Shown: positions 41,601 through 53,132 of the stretch, piece after piece
Position numbering within the stretch: position 1 is the first letter of the stretch
How the letters are laid out: each line of letters opens with the position of its first letter
DNA from: Scenedesmus sp. ARA3
Taxonomy: Eukaryota > Chlorophyta > Chlorophyceae > Sphaeropleales > Scenedesmaceae
Assembly: GCA_004335835.1 (NCBI GenBank)
Contig: RWJK01001528.1
Location: forward strand, 1 to 64,000
Length of the DNA: 64,000 bases
Reading direction: 5' to 3'
The notes under the pieces: model-generated
Told to the model about the DNA's origin: nothing
Database searches by the model: none
What the model saw: only the letters and a program-made list of their open reading frames with translations
Position numbers and translations under genes: made by a program

Positions 41601-42001
41601 CAGCACCCACGCCAGCAACAGCAGCAGCAGCAGCCGCATACCACATGAGCATGTTTGCGGTGAAACCGGATGGCACGGTGCGGCATGCAAGCTGTCCCGG
41701 CCCTAGCAGCAGCAGGGGGCCGTTCCGCGGCTCTGCGGCTGCTGCAGCAGCAGCAGCCGTCGCGGCGGCAGCAGCAGCAGCGCGCGGGTACAATGACGGT
41801 TATAACGATGATGATGACGAGGATGACGAGATGCGGCCGGCGTGGAAGGAGCCGTCGGTGCGGTTTTCTAGCGTGTCGTGGGGCGACCGCAGCAGCATTG
41901 TGTGCACAACGCCGTCTGTGCCGCTGCGGCCGCTGCGGAAATACTCCAATGAAGACTATGGCACTGGCAATGTCTCACAGGAAGAGACCTGGTTTGTGTG
42001 A
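33298..42001 (+). CDS. Receptor-like protein kinase (TKL-type), single membrane span
   Basis: Exons join(33298..33584, 33916..34243, 34640..34741, 35072..35252, 35490..35721, 36183..36353, 37049..37116, 37373..38187, 38632..38787, 39227..39300, 39524..39573, 39824..39852, 40118..40175, 40395..40447, 40740..40864, 41467..42001) close in phase: 1087 residues. An N-terminal hydrophobic signal precedes an extracellular part with a beta-helix feel (NVTITGAQGLD, NCSVTFQNITVANERHG) and Cys pairs. The span is AGAVAGAVVAGVVAITAILAG, followed by WSRRRR as stop-transfer. The kinase has GAGSFGRVYKA, DVAVKVIEH (Lys), hinge VQEYCDVGTL, catalytic loop HGDLTARNVLV, ADLG in place of DFG, SHMPPE, and VDIYAFGVMMWELYT. 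About 240 low-complexity residues are inserted before the hinge. The tail is Ala- and Asp-rich. Ligand and substrate are unknown. Confidence 0.9.
35812..35862 (+). repeat. Downstream copy of receptor kinase exon 5 end
   Basis: Repeats the end of exon 35490-35721 (VDVEALRMYDR, here VDVKALQMCDR). Confidence 0.8.
35984..36125 (+). repeat. Two upstream copies of receptor kinase exon 6
   Basis: Near 35990-36023 and 36085-36120 the acceptor and the start FIEGCNFVRQP are repeated after CTG-rich sequence. The complete exon starts at 36183. Confidence 0.88.
36480..36845 (+). repeat. Two downstream copies of the P-loop exon of the kinase
   Basis: Copies at about 36505-36608 and 36740-36841 repeat the 3' part of exon 36183-36353, including EDKNIQLGTFCGAGSFGRVY and the donor GGCCAG|GTGGG. 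The second copy has lost CGAG from the glycine loop. If used, they would give variant ATP-binding loops. Confidence 0.9.
38078..38122 (+). repeat. (GGCAAT)n coding microsatellite
   Basis: Encodes alternating Gly-Asn inside the kinase insert. Confidence 0.9.
38515..38577 (+). repeat. Upstream partial copy of the kinase hinge exon
   Basis: Acceptor plus EYCDVGTLGSVAA repeated before the complete exon at 38632. It then diverges. Confidence 0.88.
40946..41010 (+). repeat. Downstream copy of kinase exon 15 end
   Basis: Repeats LLMQHCWASDPASRPNMDR with the donor ACAG|GTGCGT. The original is 40740-40864. Confidence 0.9.
41209..41466 (+). repeat. Two 125-bp tandem copies that form alternative terminal exons
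   Basis: Units at 41217 and 41342 repeat the TTTGCAG acceptor and VLHCLGLMIAERQERLDE of the last exon at 41467. They then read an in-frame stop (MASHIFC or LASHIFC then TGA, at 41299-41301 and 41424-41426). Confidence 0.9.
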
Positions 42002-42429
42002 TGGGGTGTGGCAAGGTGACATGCTGTGGCGTTGTGCCTTGGTGTCGCCATTGCGTTGATTTGAGGCTGCTCGCTGTAGTCTGCTAGCATATGCTTGCTT
42101 CTGCAGGATTTGGCTGTAGGCAGCTGTGCCCCGTGGGGTGCGTAGTATGGCACTGAGAACACCATGCAGGCAGAGACTTGGTATTTTTGATGCACTGTGG
42201 TGCGTGCTGTGCCAAGCCATGCAAATCACTCTGCATGGATAGGGCAGTTCCAACTTGTGAATTTGGGTGCAGCTGGTTCTCGGTCTGTACTCAGCAAAGG
42301 TGTTACCACCTACAGCTATATCCCTGTACCACCTGCACGATTTGCCTGCCAGCTCCGGCCGTTGATACGCTTTAATGCACAGGCCTGGTGTTGGCACGGT
42401 TTGAGCCTGCAGATCCAAGCTGCTGACCC

Positions 42430-42563
42430 GCTGTGATGTGCAGGGCGACTGTGATGTGTGATGCGACTGTGATGTGTGATGCGACTGTGATGTGTGATGT
42501 GTGATGTGTGATGCGACTGTGATGTGTGATGTGTGATGCGACTGTGATGTGTGATGCGACTGC
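42430..42563 (+). repeat. Minisatellite of GTGATGTGTGATGCGACT units
   Basis: Eight or so units of 8 and 18 bp built from GTGATGTGT and GATGCGACT blocks. Confidence 0.9.
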
Positions 42564-43079
42564 CAGTGGCAGATGCCTTGCCTGAGACAGCAGCAGCAGC
42601 AGCAGCAGCCCTTGCACGAGCCTAGCAAGGCAAGCAGTGCTATGGAGGTCTCTTTTGGTGTTATGTGCTGCTGCTGTGTTGCTGCAGTGGCGGGGTGTGG
42701 CTTGGCTCGGGGCACAGGCATGCTGTCAGATTTTTGTGTATTGTGGCGGGGCCCACAGCATTTGTGGCAGGCTCGCTTCAGCTGCTGGGACAGCGCCGCA
42801 GCGGAGTTTGCACTTTGCGCGGCCGCAGCGTTTGAAGTGCAGCTTTTGTTATGATTGTCCCAGCTCGATACTGATTAGTAAGCGGCGAGTGTGGTGTGGT
42901 AAAGCAACCAGGGATGTAGCTCTCGTGGATGTTGCTGTGAGCTGCATGTGAGGTGTTGAGAAGGGCCGGCAACCAGCTGCTTGCCTGGTGTACATCATGC
43001 CATACAGCAGCTGCTGCATGCCTTTGGTGTGGTCCAACTTCCGCAACATTGTTTCACAATGGCTTGCAGAGTTGGGCTG

Positions 43080-43190
43080 GAGGAAGGATAGCAACTAGCC
43101 AGGTTGAGTTGCATTGTGAACGCTGGATGGCAACTAGCGGGATTGAGTTGCATATTGAAGGCCGGATAGCAACTAGCAGGATTGTTCTCA
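43080..43190 (+). repeat. Three ~40-bp tandem repeats
   Basis: Units share GGATAGCAACTAGC..G and GTTGAGTTGCAT or close variants. Confidence 0.8.
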
Positions 43191-43684
43191 GCTGCACTTC
43201 AATGGCAGCCTGCGTGTGTGTCGTAGCTGGCACTTATGTACAGCAGACTTGTCTCGCTCTTGTTGCCATGTCAGCCTTGTGTGAGTTGGTCCTCTTTGCC
43301 AGTCACAGTCCTGACAGCTGTCCGCTTTTGATCAAGCATGTAGCACTATCATCTCGAGTGCCTTGTGCCAGCCCATCGCTTACATATACCGCGTGGGACA
43401 TCTTGCTGTTTTGACCCTTCCTTCCTTGAGTCAGCTTTGAGCCAGCTTTGCCCCCCCGCCTGCTACTGCAGTGTCTGTAAGTGCTGCCAGCGAACTGTTG
43501 TTGGGTGTGCCAGCAGGCTGTGTGGCGGCTGCGTGTGTTACAAGGTGCTGTGTGACCGTCACATGGAATGCGTAGCAGGCATGCCACACCTGCAATCCGT
43601 ATTGTGGGGCCTAGAGCTCAGAGATGCTTTGTTGATGTAAAGTGCCGAGTGTTTTGTGGATCTGGCTGTCTGCTCTCAGGTTTT

Positions 43685-43865
43685 CGTTGTCTGCATTCAG
43701 GCTACGTGCTGCGGGTGGCGGGCTGTAGCAGGGTCTACAGTGCTTCAGGGTTTCGCTTTCTGCATCAGGTGCAGGTGGCGTGCTGTAGCAGGGTCTCAGT
43801 GCTTCAGGGTTTTGCTTTTTGCATTCAAGTGCAGATGGCGGGCTGTAGCGGGGCCGGCAGTGCCA
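43685..43865 (+). repeat. Three ~60-bp tandem repeats
   Basis: Units share GGCGGGCTGTAGCAGGGTCT, then AGTGCTTCAGGGTTTCGC and CTGCAT. Confidence 0.8.
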
Positions 43866-45700
43866 AGGGGATGGGCTTCCATGGATCATTGTTGTGCATG
43901 ACTGGTTGAGATCACTCACTGCATGTGTGTGATGCGCCTACCTTTTTGTATGCGCACACACTTTGTACTAGGATGATGATATGACAAATCATGAGACAAC
44001 ATGTTGCAGCGATGCCTTGCCTGGGAGGGGGTCACATGCTTTCTGCAGAGGACGCACAGCTCCACATCTGCAGCAGCAGCAGCAGCAGCAGCAGCAGCGG
44101 CATGGAGTGTTTTGTGTCACCATTGTATACATCGGCCAGCGCGGCAGCGGATCGCCTGCTTTTCATCACCTTTAGCATACACGCTTGTGCTGGCCGATTG
44201 GCTGCCCGTGTGCCGTTTCCATTGACAGCCATGTCCCGCTGTTGTGCCCTCTTTTGCCATGTACTTGTGCCGCGCTTCATCTGATCAGCTGGCCTATCTT
44301 TTGGATCGGCCATGCACGCCATGGCCATTGCTTTCCCTGTCGAGTTGATGAGATGTGATTTTGGTGTCAAACCAGAGCTGAAGCCTTCAGAGCTCTACTT
44401 GATTTATTGCTGCTGGGCGCTGCAGCAGGTTCTGCAGAGGACATTATCTGGACGTTGAAGTTTGGGTTTTGATGTTGGGATTAGCCCCAACACCCGCATT
44501 GCTTCACTGCATGCCTAGCCTCCTGTCAGTGGCTGCTTGGCTGCAAACCACAACTGCTGCCTGCAAGTAGCGGCAGTACATATGTGTGTGAACACATGTG
44601 TGTTGTGCTTTGCCGTACCAAAGTCACCTTGAAAGTTTGCAGCGCATGACATGCACTGCCGCCGCTTGCTGACACCATCGTTCCCATATGTTCTGAAGCA
44701 CCATGCGCATCACATCTCTCTTCATGCATATGCGCAGCGCTGTCACTGCTGTCTGCAGTGTGCTGCCATGCTGCGGTTGGTGTGGCTATGGGCTGGCAGG
44801 CGATGCACTAGCCTCTTGGCGGTCAGTTGGGGGCGGTGCTACAAATGTAGCTGCCAACCTGATGTGCTGTCCATCCATTGCCTTTGTGCCAGCATTGTGC
44901 AGTCCTATTTCGCCACGGCGTCCATCCTCAGGGTGGCTGGCGTGCATTGCAGTTGATCCCTGCCTGATCAGAGTTGCTCATGAGTTGCTATTACAGGAGC
45001 ACGCCAGGCGTCCGCACACCACAACTTGTTAAGTGCGGCTGTGTGTGTGGCCTGTCATGGCACACAAAAGGTCGTTGGGGAACATGCGCAGGGTGGTCCA
45101 GCTGCTGACCAGAGTCTGGTCAACAGCTGTTCAAACAGCAGCCAGCACACGGCTGGTCAAACACAGCTGGTCAAACACCAGCCACAGCCCTGCAGGGACA
45201 GGTGCTGTGTCTCTTCTGCACTGATGTCGTGAGCATGTTTTGGGATTCCAGTGTGGCTGTCTTCCCTTTCATTCTTGCATGCCTTGCATTCATTTGAGTG
45301 TCTTTTCGCGCGGGGCTGGCAAAATATTGCCGCGGCAGTGGCCACTGTACCACTGTCACAGCTGCCTAAACAGTCATTATACTGTCCAACGCATGTGGCT
45401 TGCGGCGGGTACTGCTTTGGCCTGCACGATGATGTGTGGAAGCTATGGATCAAAGGACAACTGCACCTGTTGTGACTGTTGGCAGCGCATGAGCTGCAGT
45501 ACTATTCCTAGTAGCAGTATTGACTAGTAATCCAGAGCAGCCACGCATGGCTCACTCAGCAATTGCTGTTGCTGAGGCCAAAGGCTGCTACTATCTGTGT
45601 TGTGCATCTCATCTGCATAGCTGCATGTCGTGCAGCGTTTCAGTAAGACTGTTGTTAACAGCAGTACACTGTGGGAGAGCATCAGCTCAAGCTGCAGCCA

Positions 45701-48397
45701 ATGGCGCAGCAAGCTGAAGCATGTATGGACAGCATCGTGCTGACTGTGTCATCTGCAGCTGCAGCGGTGCAGCTGCTGGCACAGGGACTCAAACAAGTGC
45801 ATACAGCCGCATGCATGGACGCAAGTCACATGGTCGCCGTGAATAGTGCACTGTCTATGTCTTTGCGTACTATGCACCACATTGTGAGTGTCTGCTGTCT
45901 GCATGTGTCCTAAGCCAGGCCAGCCTCTGCAGGACCAATGGTCCTGGACCGTGCACACGTCTTGCAATGCGCGAACCCAGGTTACAGCAGCCTTTGTAAC
46001 AAGAGCAAAGCCACGCGGAAAGGCATCTAAATCAACTTGCGATGGACGCATGTGAGCTCTGTGGCGGGGTGAAAACCATGTCGCACCCAGCACGCAGCAT
46101 GAAACAGTGTTCAGCCAAATCCTAACAGAGAGGGGTTTACTACGTGCACGCGGGCTGTTATCGTTCAATGAAAGCATTCGATCTGCTTATGGGTGCTTGA
46201 TACGTTGTTGCCGTCGACAGGCGCGCCACAGTCTTTTGAATTTGATGTGGTCACAAGGCTGCAGGAAACTCTGAAGAACAGTGAGATGACTATTAAACAC
46301 AAACTAATCAAACAATGCAATTGAACAGCTGCAGGACAGCAAGGCAAAGCAAAATGCCCGTTGTGAAGCAGGAGAAGCTTGATGGCAGTGGTCTAGATAA
46401 ATTGCTGGACGACCTGCAAGGTTTACGCTGTGATAGGCATGACAGGTAACCGCCGAGCAGGACTGCATGCTTCCCCTCCCATGCTGCAGTGTTGGCGCTG
46501 TCAGTGCTACTGCTGCTTGGCACCTGCACCTAGCGCCAACTGTAGCAGCGCTGCATGTCCAGACAAATCAACCGAAGATTGTAACATATTTGTTGTCTTA
46601 ATTGTTGCAGGTGGATATGCGAGAGGCTTGCTGCTATCACTGCTGGCGTGCTGGAGCATGCCTCAGGTAGATAGCAGCGGGCTGCATGTTGCATGGCAGG
46701 GTTGGGCTGTGTTGAGGACGCATTCATATGCAGCCCTACGCGGCCATGCCATTATTAAAGCAACAGCCTGTGTGGCAATGGCCGGCAGCAGCAACTCGTT
46801 TGGTAGCTGGATGTTGCAGCGTGCCCAGCACCATGCCCAACAGCATCTGCACACTGCTGCAATTGCTGCTGACCCTGTTTTTTACGCACAAACTTCATCC
46901 CTTCTGCTTGTGCCGACCACAGACCAGCAGACAGCAAGGCTGATAAGCCTCATCACCAAGCAGCTGCCGCTATGCACGTCCCTGCTGCCCTCAGCAAAAG
47001 ACAGCACAGCAAGCACCAGCAGCAGCCAAGCACCGGCCAAGGAGCTCGCCAAGCACCTGCTGCACGTGCTGTGCCAGGTCAGCGACCAGCAGCTGCAGTG
47101 TTACTTTGACCAGTTTGACTTTTCCTGCAAGCGCCCTGCAGGCACTGGGGCGCTGCAGCTGCTGGGCCTGTTGCTGCCGCATCTGCAGTTGCCTCACCCG
47201 CTCAAGTCCTTAACAGCAAGCAGCTTGGCCTTTCAGCTGACAGCAAGGCTGCTGCAGCACATTGCAGCACAGCAGCAAACCTGGCAGCTGTCATGGCAGC
47301 TTGCAGGAAAGTCAACAAGATGCAGCACAGATGCAGATGCAGATGCAGATGCACAACATGATGACAGCCAGACCAGCAGGGATACGCATCCTGCAGGACA
47401 CACAGCAGCTGCCAAAGCTGCTGCAGCGCAGACACAGCAGCACCTGCTGGTGCAGCTGCATGAGTGTGCTGGTCTGCTGTGGCGAGCACGACTGCACCTA
47501 GCTGGGGAGCTGGGCAGTGCTGCAACATGCCGCTTCTCGCTGCAGCTGCACAGCAGTGCGCATGCAGCGCTGCAGCATGTGTATGCATACTGCGGCAGCG
47601 CCGGCATCACCCAGCAGATGCAGCAGCTGCTGCAGCAGCTGCTTGTGACAGGTGTGGCCCCGCCGCTAGCTCTGCAAGAGGGGTTGGAAGCAGCAGCGGC
47701 TGCAGCTCTGCAGCAGAACAGCAAGGCAGCAACCAGAAAAGCAGCTTGCGCTGAGCAGCAACAGCAGCAGCAGCCCTCGCAGCCTCTCCTGCAAGACCTT
47801 AAGCAGCTGCTAGGTGCTGCAAAAGCAGCACAGCAGATAGCCAACACCACCAGCAAAGATACCGCCACAACCAGCAGCAGCAGCGATGCTGCCGCGCTGC
47901 TGCAGGTGGCTGCTGACATTGCTGTGTCTGGGGTTCAGGCCTGGGGCCTAGCAGCGCAGCAGCTGGGCCCGCTGATGCTGGACAAGTCGGTTGGGCAGCC
48001 GCTGCTGACGGTGAGCAGGGTAGCGACACAAAGCCATTTGTGGTGTTGACAGATAGCTTGCATTCGCATGTCAGCGTTTTAGTCATGACATGTCAAACTG
48101 GGATTGACAGACATTGGTTTGCAGAGAACAGAACGATGGTGTGCTGAGCTATTCTATATGGTACAACGCGAACAACCGCTGCTATCAGTGAGCAGTGCAA
48201 GCAGCAAACGTATGCTGGTAAAAGGGTGTGACCTTCCAGGCTGCTGAGCTTCCTGAGCTGTTGCAACATGAACAGCGTGCCTTTGATTTTCTTGCATATC
48301 CATGTAGTATTGAGTGCTGATGCCCACTTGATCTGGCGCCTGCCCGTGTAAAGCACTGACCCACGGTGCCGGCTGTTGTGCCTGACCTGCCTGCTTC

Positions 48398-48444
<47 letters not shown>

Positions 48445-51157
48445 AGCTGCTGCAGGGCCCCTTCACCGCCGCTGACTCCCGCCTGCGCAGGGAAGCATTC
48501 TCTGCGTGGCACTCTTTTGCAGACTGTTGCTGGCGGCTGCAGCAGCTGGTGCGCAAGCGGGGCGTGCTGACTCAGCCGATGCGCTTTGCGCTGCAGCACG
48601 ACGCCAGCAATGCAGTGAAGCTGGCTGCAGTGGGCAGCTGGGGCTGCCTCATGCAGATGCTGCTGGGGCAGCATGGCCTGGACAGCAGCAGCAGCAGCAG
48701 CAGCAGCAGTGGCAGTGGTGTGGCTCTGTGCTGTGCAGCTGCGGATGCTGGCAATGCTGCAGCAGGTGATGAAGCAAGGGTTGCTCCGGGCGAAGACTTT
48801 GCAGCGTGGCTCGAAGCAGCGCCAGCATGCACGGAGCAACAGCAGCAGCAGCAGTGTGAGGCGGCTGCTTCGCTGCCGCTGGTGTTTGATGTTGTGGTGA
48901 AGCCCATTGTGGAAGGCGTCATGGGCAGCTGTCCAGATGCTGTCAGCAGCACGGGCGGCGGCAGCACCAGGAAGAGGCACAGCAGCAGCAGCAGCAGCAG
49001 CAAGGCGGCAAAAGACAACAGCTGCGTTGCTGGGCTGCCTGTTGTGCAGCTGGTGCTGCAGCAGCTGCTGCAGCTTGCACCGACCGCAGCTGCTGCAGCA
49101 AGTGGCCAGCAGCAGCAGCAGCCAGCAACAGCAGCAGGTGGGGTAGTGGTGAAAGCTGAGCCAGGAGCAGCAAGCAGTGCTGCTGATGAGGCTCTTGTGC
49201 CTGTGCTTGTGTGCCGCCTTGTGCACGGCAGCATCTGTGGCAGCAAGCCTGCATCAGCAGTGCTGGCAGCAGCAGCGGCAGGGCTGGCTGCTGCTGCTGC
49301 TGCTGGCCCCTCTGCTGCTGCTGCTGCAGAGCAAAGCCCTTCACCATCTGCAGCAGCATGCAAGACGCCTGCACCTGCAGCTGCTGCTGCTGCTGCTGCT
49401 GTTGATAGTGCAGCAGGGATGAGCTCTTGCAAGCGTGCCTGCATGTCCACTCCGCCACCCACACCGCTGCTATCCCTGCACACTCCGCTGGCGCTAGCCG
49501 CAGCCGCTGCTGGCGGCACGCCTGTGACCCCAGCATTTGGCATGCCGAAATGCATGTCTAGGCTTGCAGCAGAGCAGCAAGCACAGCAGCCGGATGCCAT
49601 GCAGCTGCAGCAAGGAGTGGACAGTGCTGCAGTGCAGGCTGTACCTTCAGCACCCCCTGGTGTTCAGGCTAGGCCGGAGTGGGTGCTGCAGACAGCGCCC
49701 GGGTGGCTGCAGCTGCTGGCTGTTTGCCTCAGGCCGCTGCTGTTGCAGCAGCAGCAGCAGCAGCAGCAGGGTGAGGAGTCATTGACAGAGCAGCAGGTGG
49801 TGCTGCTGCAGCAGGAGTGGCTGCCTGCCTGGGAGCAGCTGCTGATGCTGACCGGCGCAGCGATACAGCTGCAGTTGCAGCAGCAGCAGCAGCAGCAGGC
49901 GCAGCAGCAGCAGGAGCAGCAGCACTTGGTAGTGGTGCAGGCTGCTATGCAGACAGTACATGCAGTGTCTTCTATGCTCAAGGTGAGAGGAGGCAATTTT
50001 GCCTGCTGCTGCTGCTTTTGTGTGCTTTCCTGGTTTGCAACTAGTGCATCTGCTTTCATTTGCTGTGGAGCACGATTGCACCATCCACCAAACACGCTGC
50101 TCAAGTACTTACGTGGCTGCTGTGACCACTACTGATGCTGTGCAGCCCCATCTGCAGAGCAGCAGTGACAGCAGCAGGTATGCAGCAGCAGCGGTCATGC
50201 AGCGTGCGGTTGCTGCGCTGCTGTGGCAGCTGCCACCGCAGCTGCTGGCAGTCTCTTTGCCAGCAGGAGCCAGAAAGCTGCCACTGCCAGTTGATCTGCT
50301 TGCTGCTGCAGCACAGGCGCTGGCTAGGCAGGGCAGCAGCAGTACCTCGCAGCAGCAGCAGCAGCAGAAGCAGCAGCAGTCGGTGTCGCCGCCAAGCAGC
50401 AGCAGACCTTCAAGTAGCAGCAGGCGAGCCTCCACCCCACAGCAGCAGCAGCAGCAGCATGGACAGTTTGATGCAGATGGCATCAGAGGCAAGCCAAGCT
50501 GGCTGGTTATTGCTCAGCTGCTGCTGCAGCTGTTGCAGCTGCAGCTAGCACCTGATATTACAAGCTCCAAACAAACTCCCCATGCGCAGCACAGCAATAT
50601 CCTTGCCATTGCTGGCAGTGGGGCTGCTGCTGCTGCTGCTGCTGCTGCCGGCTGCTGCTGGCTCAGCATCCGGTACGCAGGAAGGGGAGGCGTGTGCTGC
50701 TGGTGCTGCTTGCAACGTGACAGTGCTGGCTTCAATTGTATCCAGCTCGGGTGCTGGGAATGCACTAGAAGAGCTAGGAGCTGCGCTGCTGCTGCCGCTG
50801 AAAGCTATACAGAGCTTGAGGAGCAGCCAGAAGCTGCACGATGCAGCCGAAGGAGGGCCAGCCACTGTGTGTGATGCTCAGCAGGTGCTAGCTCAGCTGC
50901 TGCCGCAGGTCAGCAGCTGCTGGTGTGCGGTGATGCAGCAGCTGCTGCAAGCCGTTGGTCCAGCTGCAGCAGCCGGTGGTGCATCACCTGCTGCAGCGTC
51001 ATCCAGCAGGCCTCTGGTGACGCTGCAGCAGCTGCTGCAGCTGCAGGGGCTGCCTAAGGCACTTGCGGCAGCACTTGCAGGACTTGCAGGACTTGCTTCG
51101 GAAACCTGCGGTCAGGCAAGCAACGCATGTGCTTGGCTGCTTGACCATTGCAAAGCC

Positions 51158-51201
<44 letters not shown>

Positions 51202-51724
51202 GCCTGAGCTGTTCCAAGCTGCTGCCAGCATGGTGATGGCTGCTGGGCAGCTGGCACTGAGGATGTGCCAAGCACTGTCAGAGCAGCAGAGCATCACACA
51301 CACTAAAGCTGCTGGCGCAGGCGCAAGGGCGGGCAAATCACCAGGCAATGCGGCAGCAGCAGTAGCAGCAGCAGCAGCAGGGGTGGCTTTGACTCCACCA
51401 AAGAGCCCAATGCAGTCCCCGCTTGCAGCAGCAGCTGCAGCAGCAGGAGCTTCTGTGCAGCTGGGATCAGTAGCCACTGGCTATACTGCTGGTGTGTTTG
51501 GTACAGCGGCTGCTGGCGGCAGCAGCGGTGCCACTTTGTCTGCTGCAGCAGAGCGTGGGATGGTAAAGGCGGCTGGCAGATTGGCAGTGCAGCAGCAGCA
51601 GGTGACGCAGGTGCTGACGTCATGCCTGCAGCTGCAGCTAGGGCTGCTGTCTGCTGCTGCAGATGCATATCAAGGGCGTGCCGCAAGTGCAGGTGGTAGC
51701 AGCAGTGCTGCGGACTCACCCAAT

Positions 51725-51756
<32 letters not shown>

Positions 51757-52056
51757 CGGCAGCAGCAGTGGCTTGCAGCAGATTGCAGGCCTGTGCTGTG
51801 AGCTGTCTGGCATGGCTGCTGCGTGTCTGTGTGGGCTGCCTGATGCTGACTCAGCAGCAGCACTGCTGCAAGATCAGCTGGTGCCTGTGCTGCTGCAGCT
51901 ACTGGATGGCAGCAGCAGCAGCAGCACCAAGGCAGGTGAAGGTCCAGCTGCAGCAGCAGCAGCAGCAGCGGTGGAAGATGTGCAGCACACAGCAGGAGTG
52001 CTGCCCTCTTTGCTGCCGGTGCTGCTGGAGCGGATGCTGCAGCTGCAAGCAGCAGT

Positions 52057-52091
<35 letters not shown>

Positions 52092-53097
52092 TGGGTGAAG
52101 AGGCGGCAGAGGAGGCTTTGCGTGCTGGGTACGGCACCATCCAGAGGTGAGGCGGTTGCACTACTGCTTCTTCTGCTGTGTTGTCTGGTGTGAGTCTGCA
52201 AGCAAGCTGCGCAGCCGCTGTCGAGGATCTGCGTACCTGCCCGTATGCTCTGTGAAGTTGGGCTTCTGTGCTGCGGGTGTCATTGTTGATGTTCTGTGCA
52301 GCTTTGTGTGCACATCTTGTGGGCCTGTTGTTTACTAGCCTTCTGAAGTACCAAGCTGCAGGCATGTGACCAGCGTGCTGTTTTTTTGTCCTGCTGCCTT
52401 GCTAAACTACAGGTGGTTTGATGCAGTGAGCCCTCTGCTTGTGCGCACCTTCCAAACACCAGCCGCTGACTCAGCAGCAGCCAGCACTGCACAGCAGCAG
52501 CAGCAGCAGCAGCTGCCGCGCGCTGCTGCCTACCAGGCAGTCAACAGGCTGCTGGAGGGCAGCTGCTGCGGTAGGGAGCTGCAGCTGCTGGTGCTGCCGC
52601 TGGCGCTGCAGGACGTGCTGCAAGAGTTGATGCCTGACGCGTGCCTTACAGGTGCGCATGTTGTCAGCTGGCAGTGTGCTCCTTGCAATTGTGGCTGGCT
52701 GGCTGGCTGGCTGCTGCCTGGCAGGCTGGCTGTCTGGCTGGTTGGCTGGTTGGCTGGCTGCCTTGCCAGCTGGCTGGCTGGCTGCCTTGCCAGCTAGCTG
52801 CCCATTTGAGCTGGATTAGAATGCTACTTGTTCGCCATGCAAGGTGCTATTGTGTGCTGCCAATATCTGATGTTGCCTACTGAACAGTTGCTCCGGTAGC
52901 AAGTATTCAAAAATCTGTGCTTGTGCATCGGGTGCGCTGTTACTGCTGCATCTGCAGGCAGCCTGAATCCACCCGATGTTCAGGCGCTCACCCTCCAGCA
53001 GCAGCAGCAGCAGCAGCAGCAGAAGGCGCCCGGCAGCCCTGGACCTGCAGCAGCAGGTGCAGGCCAGCCCAGCAGCCCACTGCCTGCTACAGCCACA

Positions 53098-53132
<35 letters not shown>

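Larger units (their letters stand above)
42002..45700. other. Gene-poor stretch between the kinase and the RIF1-like gene
   Basis: I find no convincing coding gene in 3.7 kb. It contains minisatellites at 42430-42563, about 43080-43190 and about 43685-43865, a (CAG)n run at 44072-44098, and TGTAA motifs near 43477 and 43636 that could end a long kinase 3' UTR. An unrecognised fast-evolving or non-coding gene is possible. Confidence 0.45.

Noticed and set aside
47233..47919. 228-codon minus-strand frame, Cys/Ser-rich
   Set aside because: Shadow of CAG-rich RIF1-like coding sequence; Cys, Ser and Leu runs are expected on the opposite strand.
48093..49600. 377- and 342-codon minus-strand frames
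   Set aside because: Opposite the strongest RIF1-like exon; composition only reflects CAG/CTG repeats.
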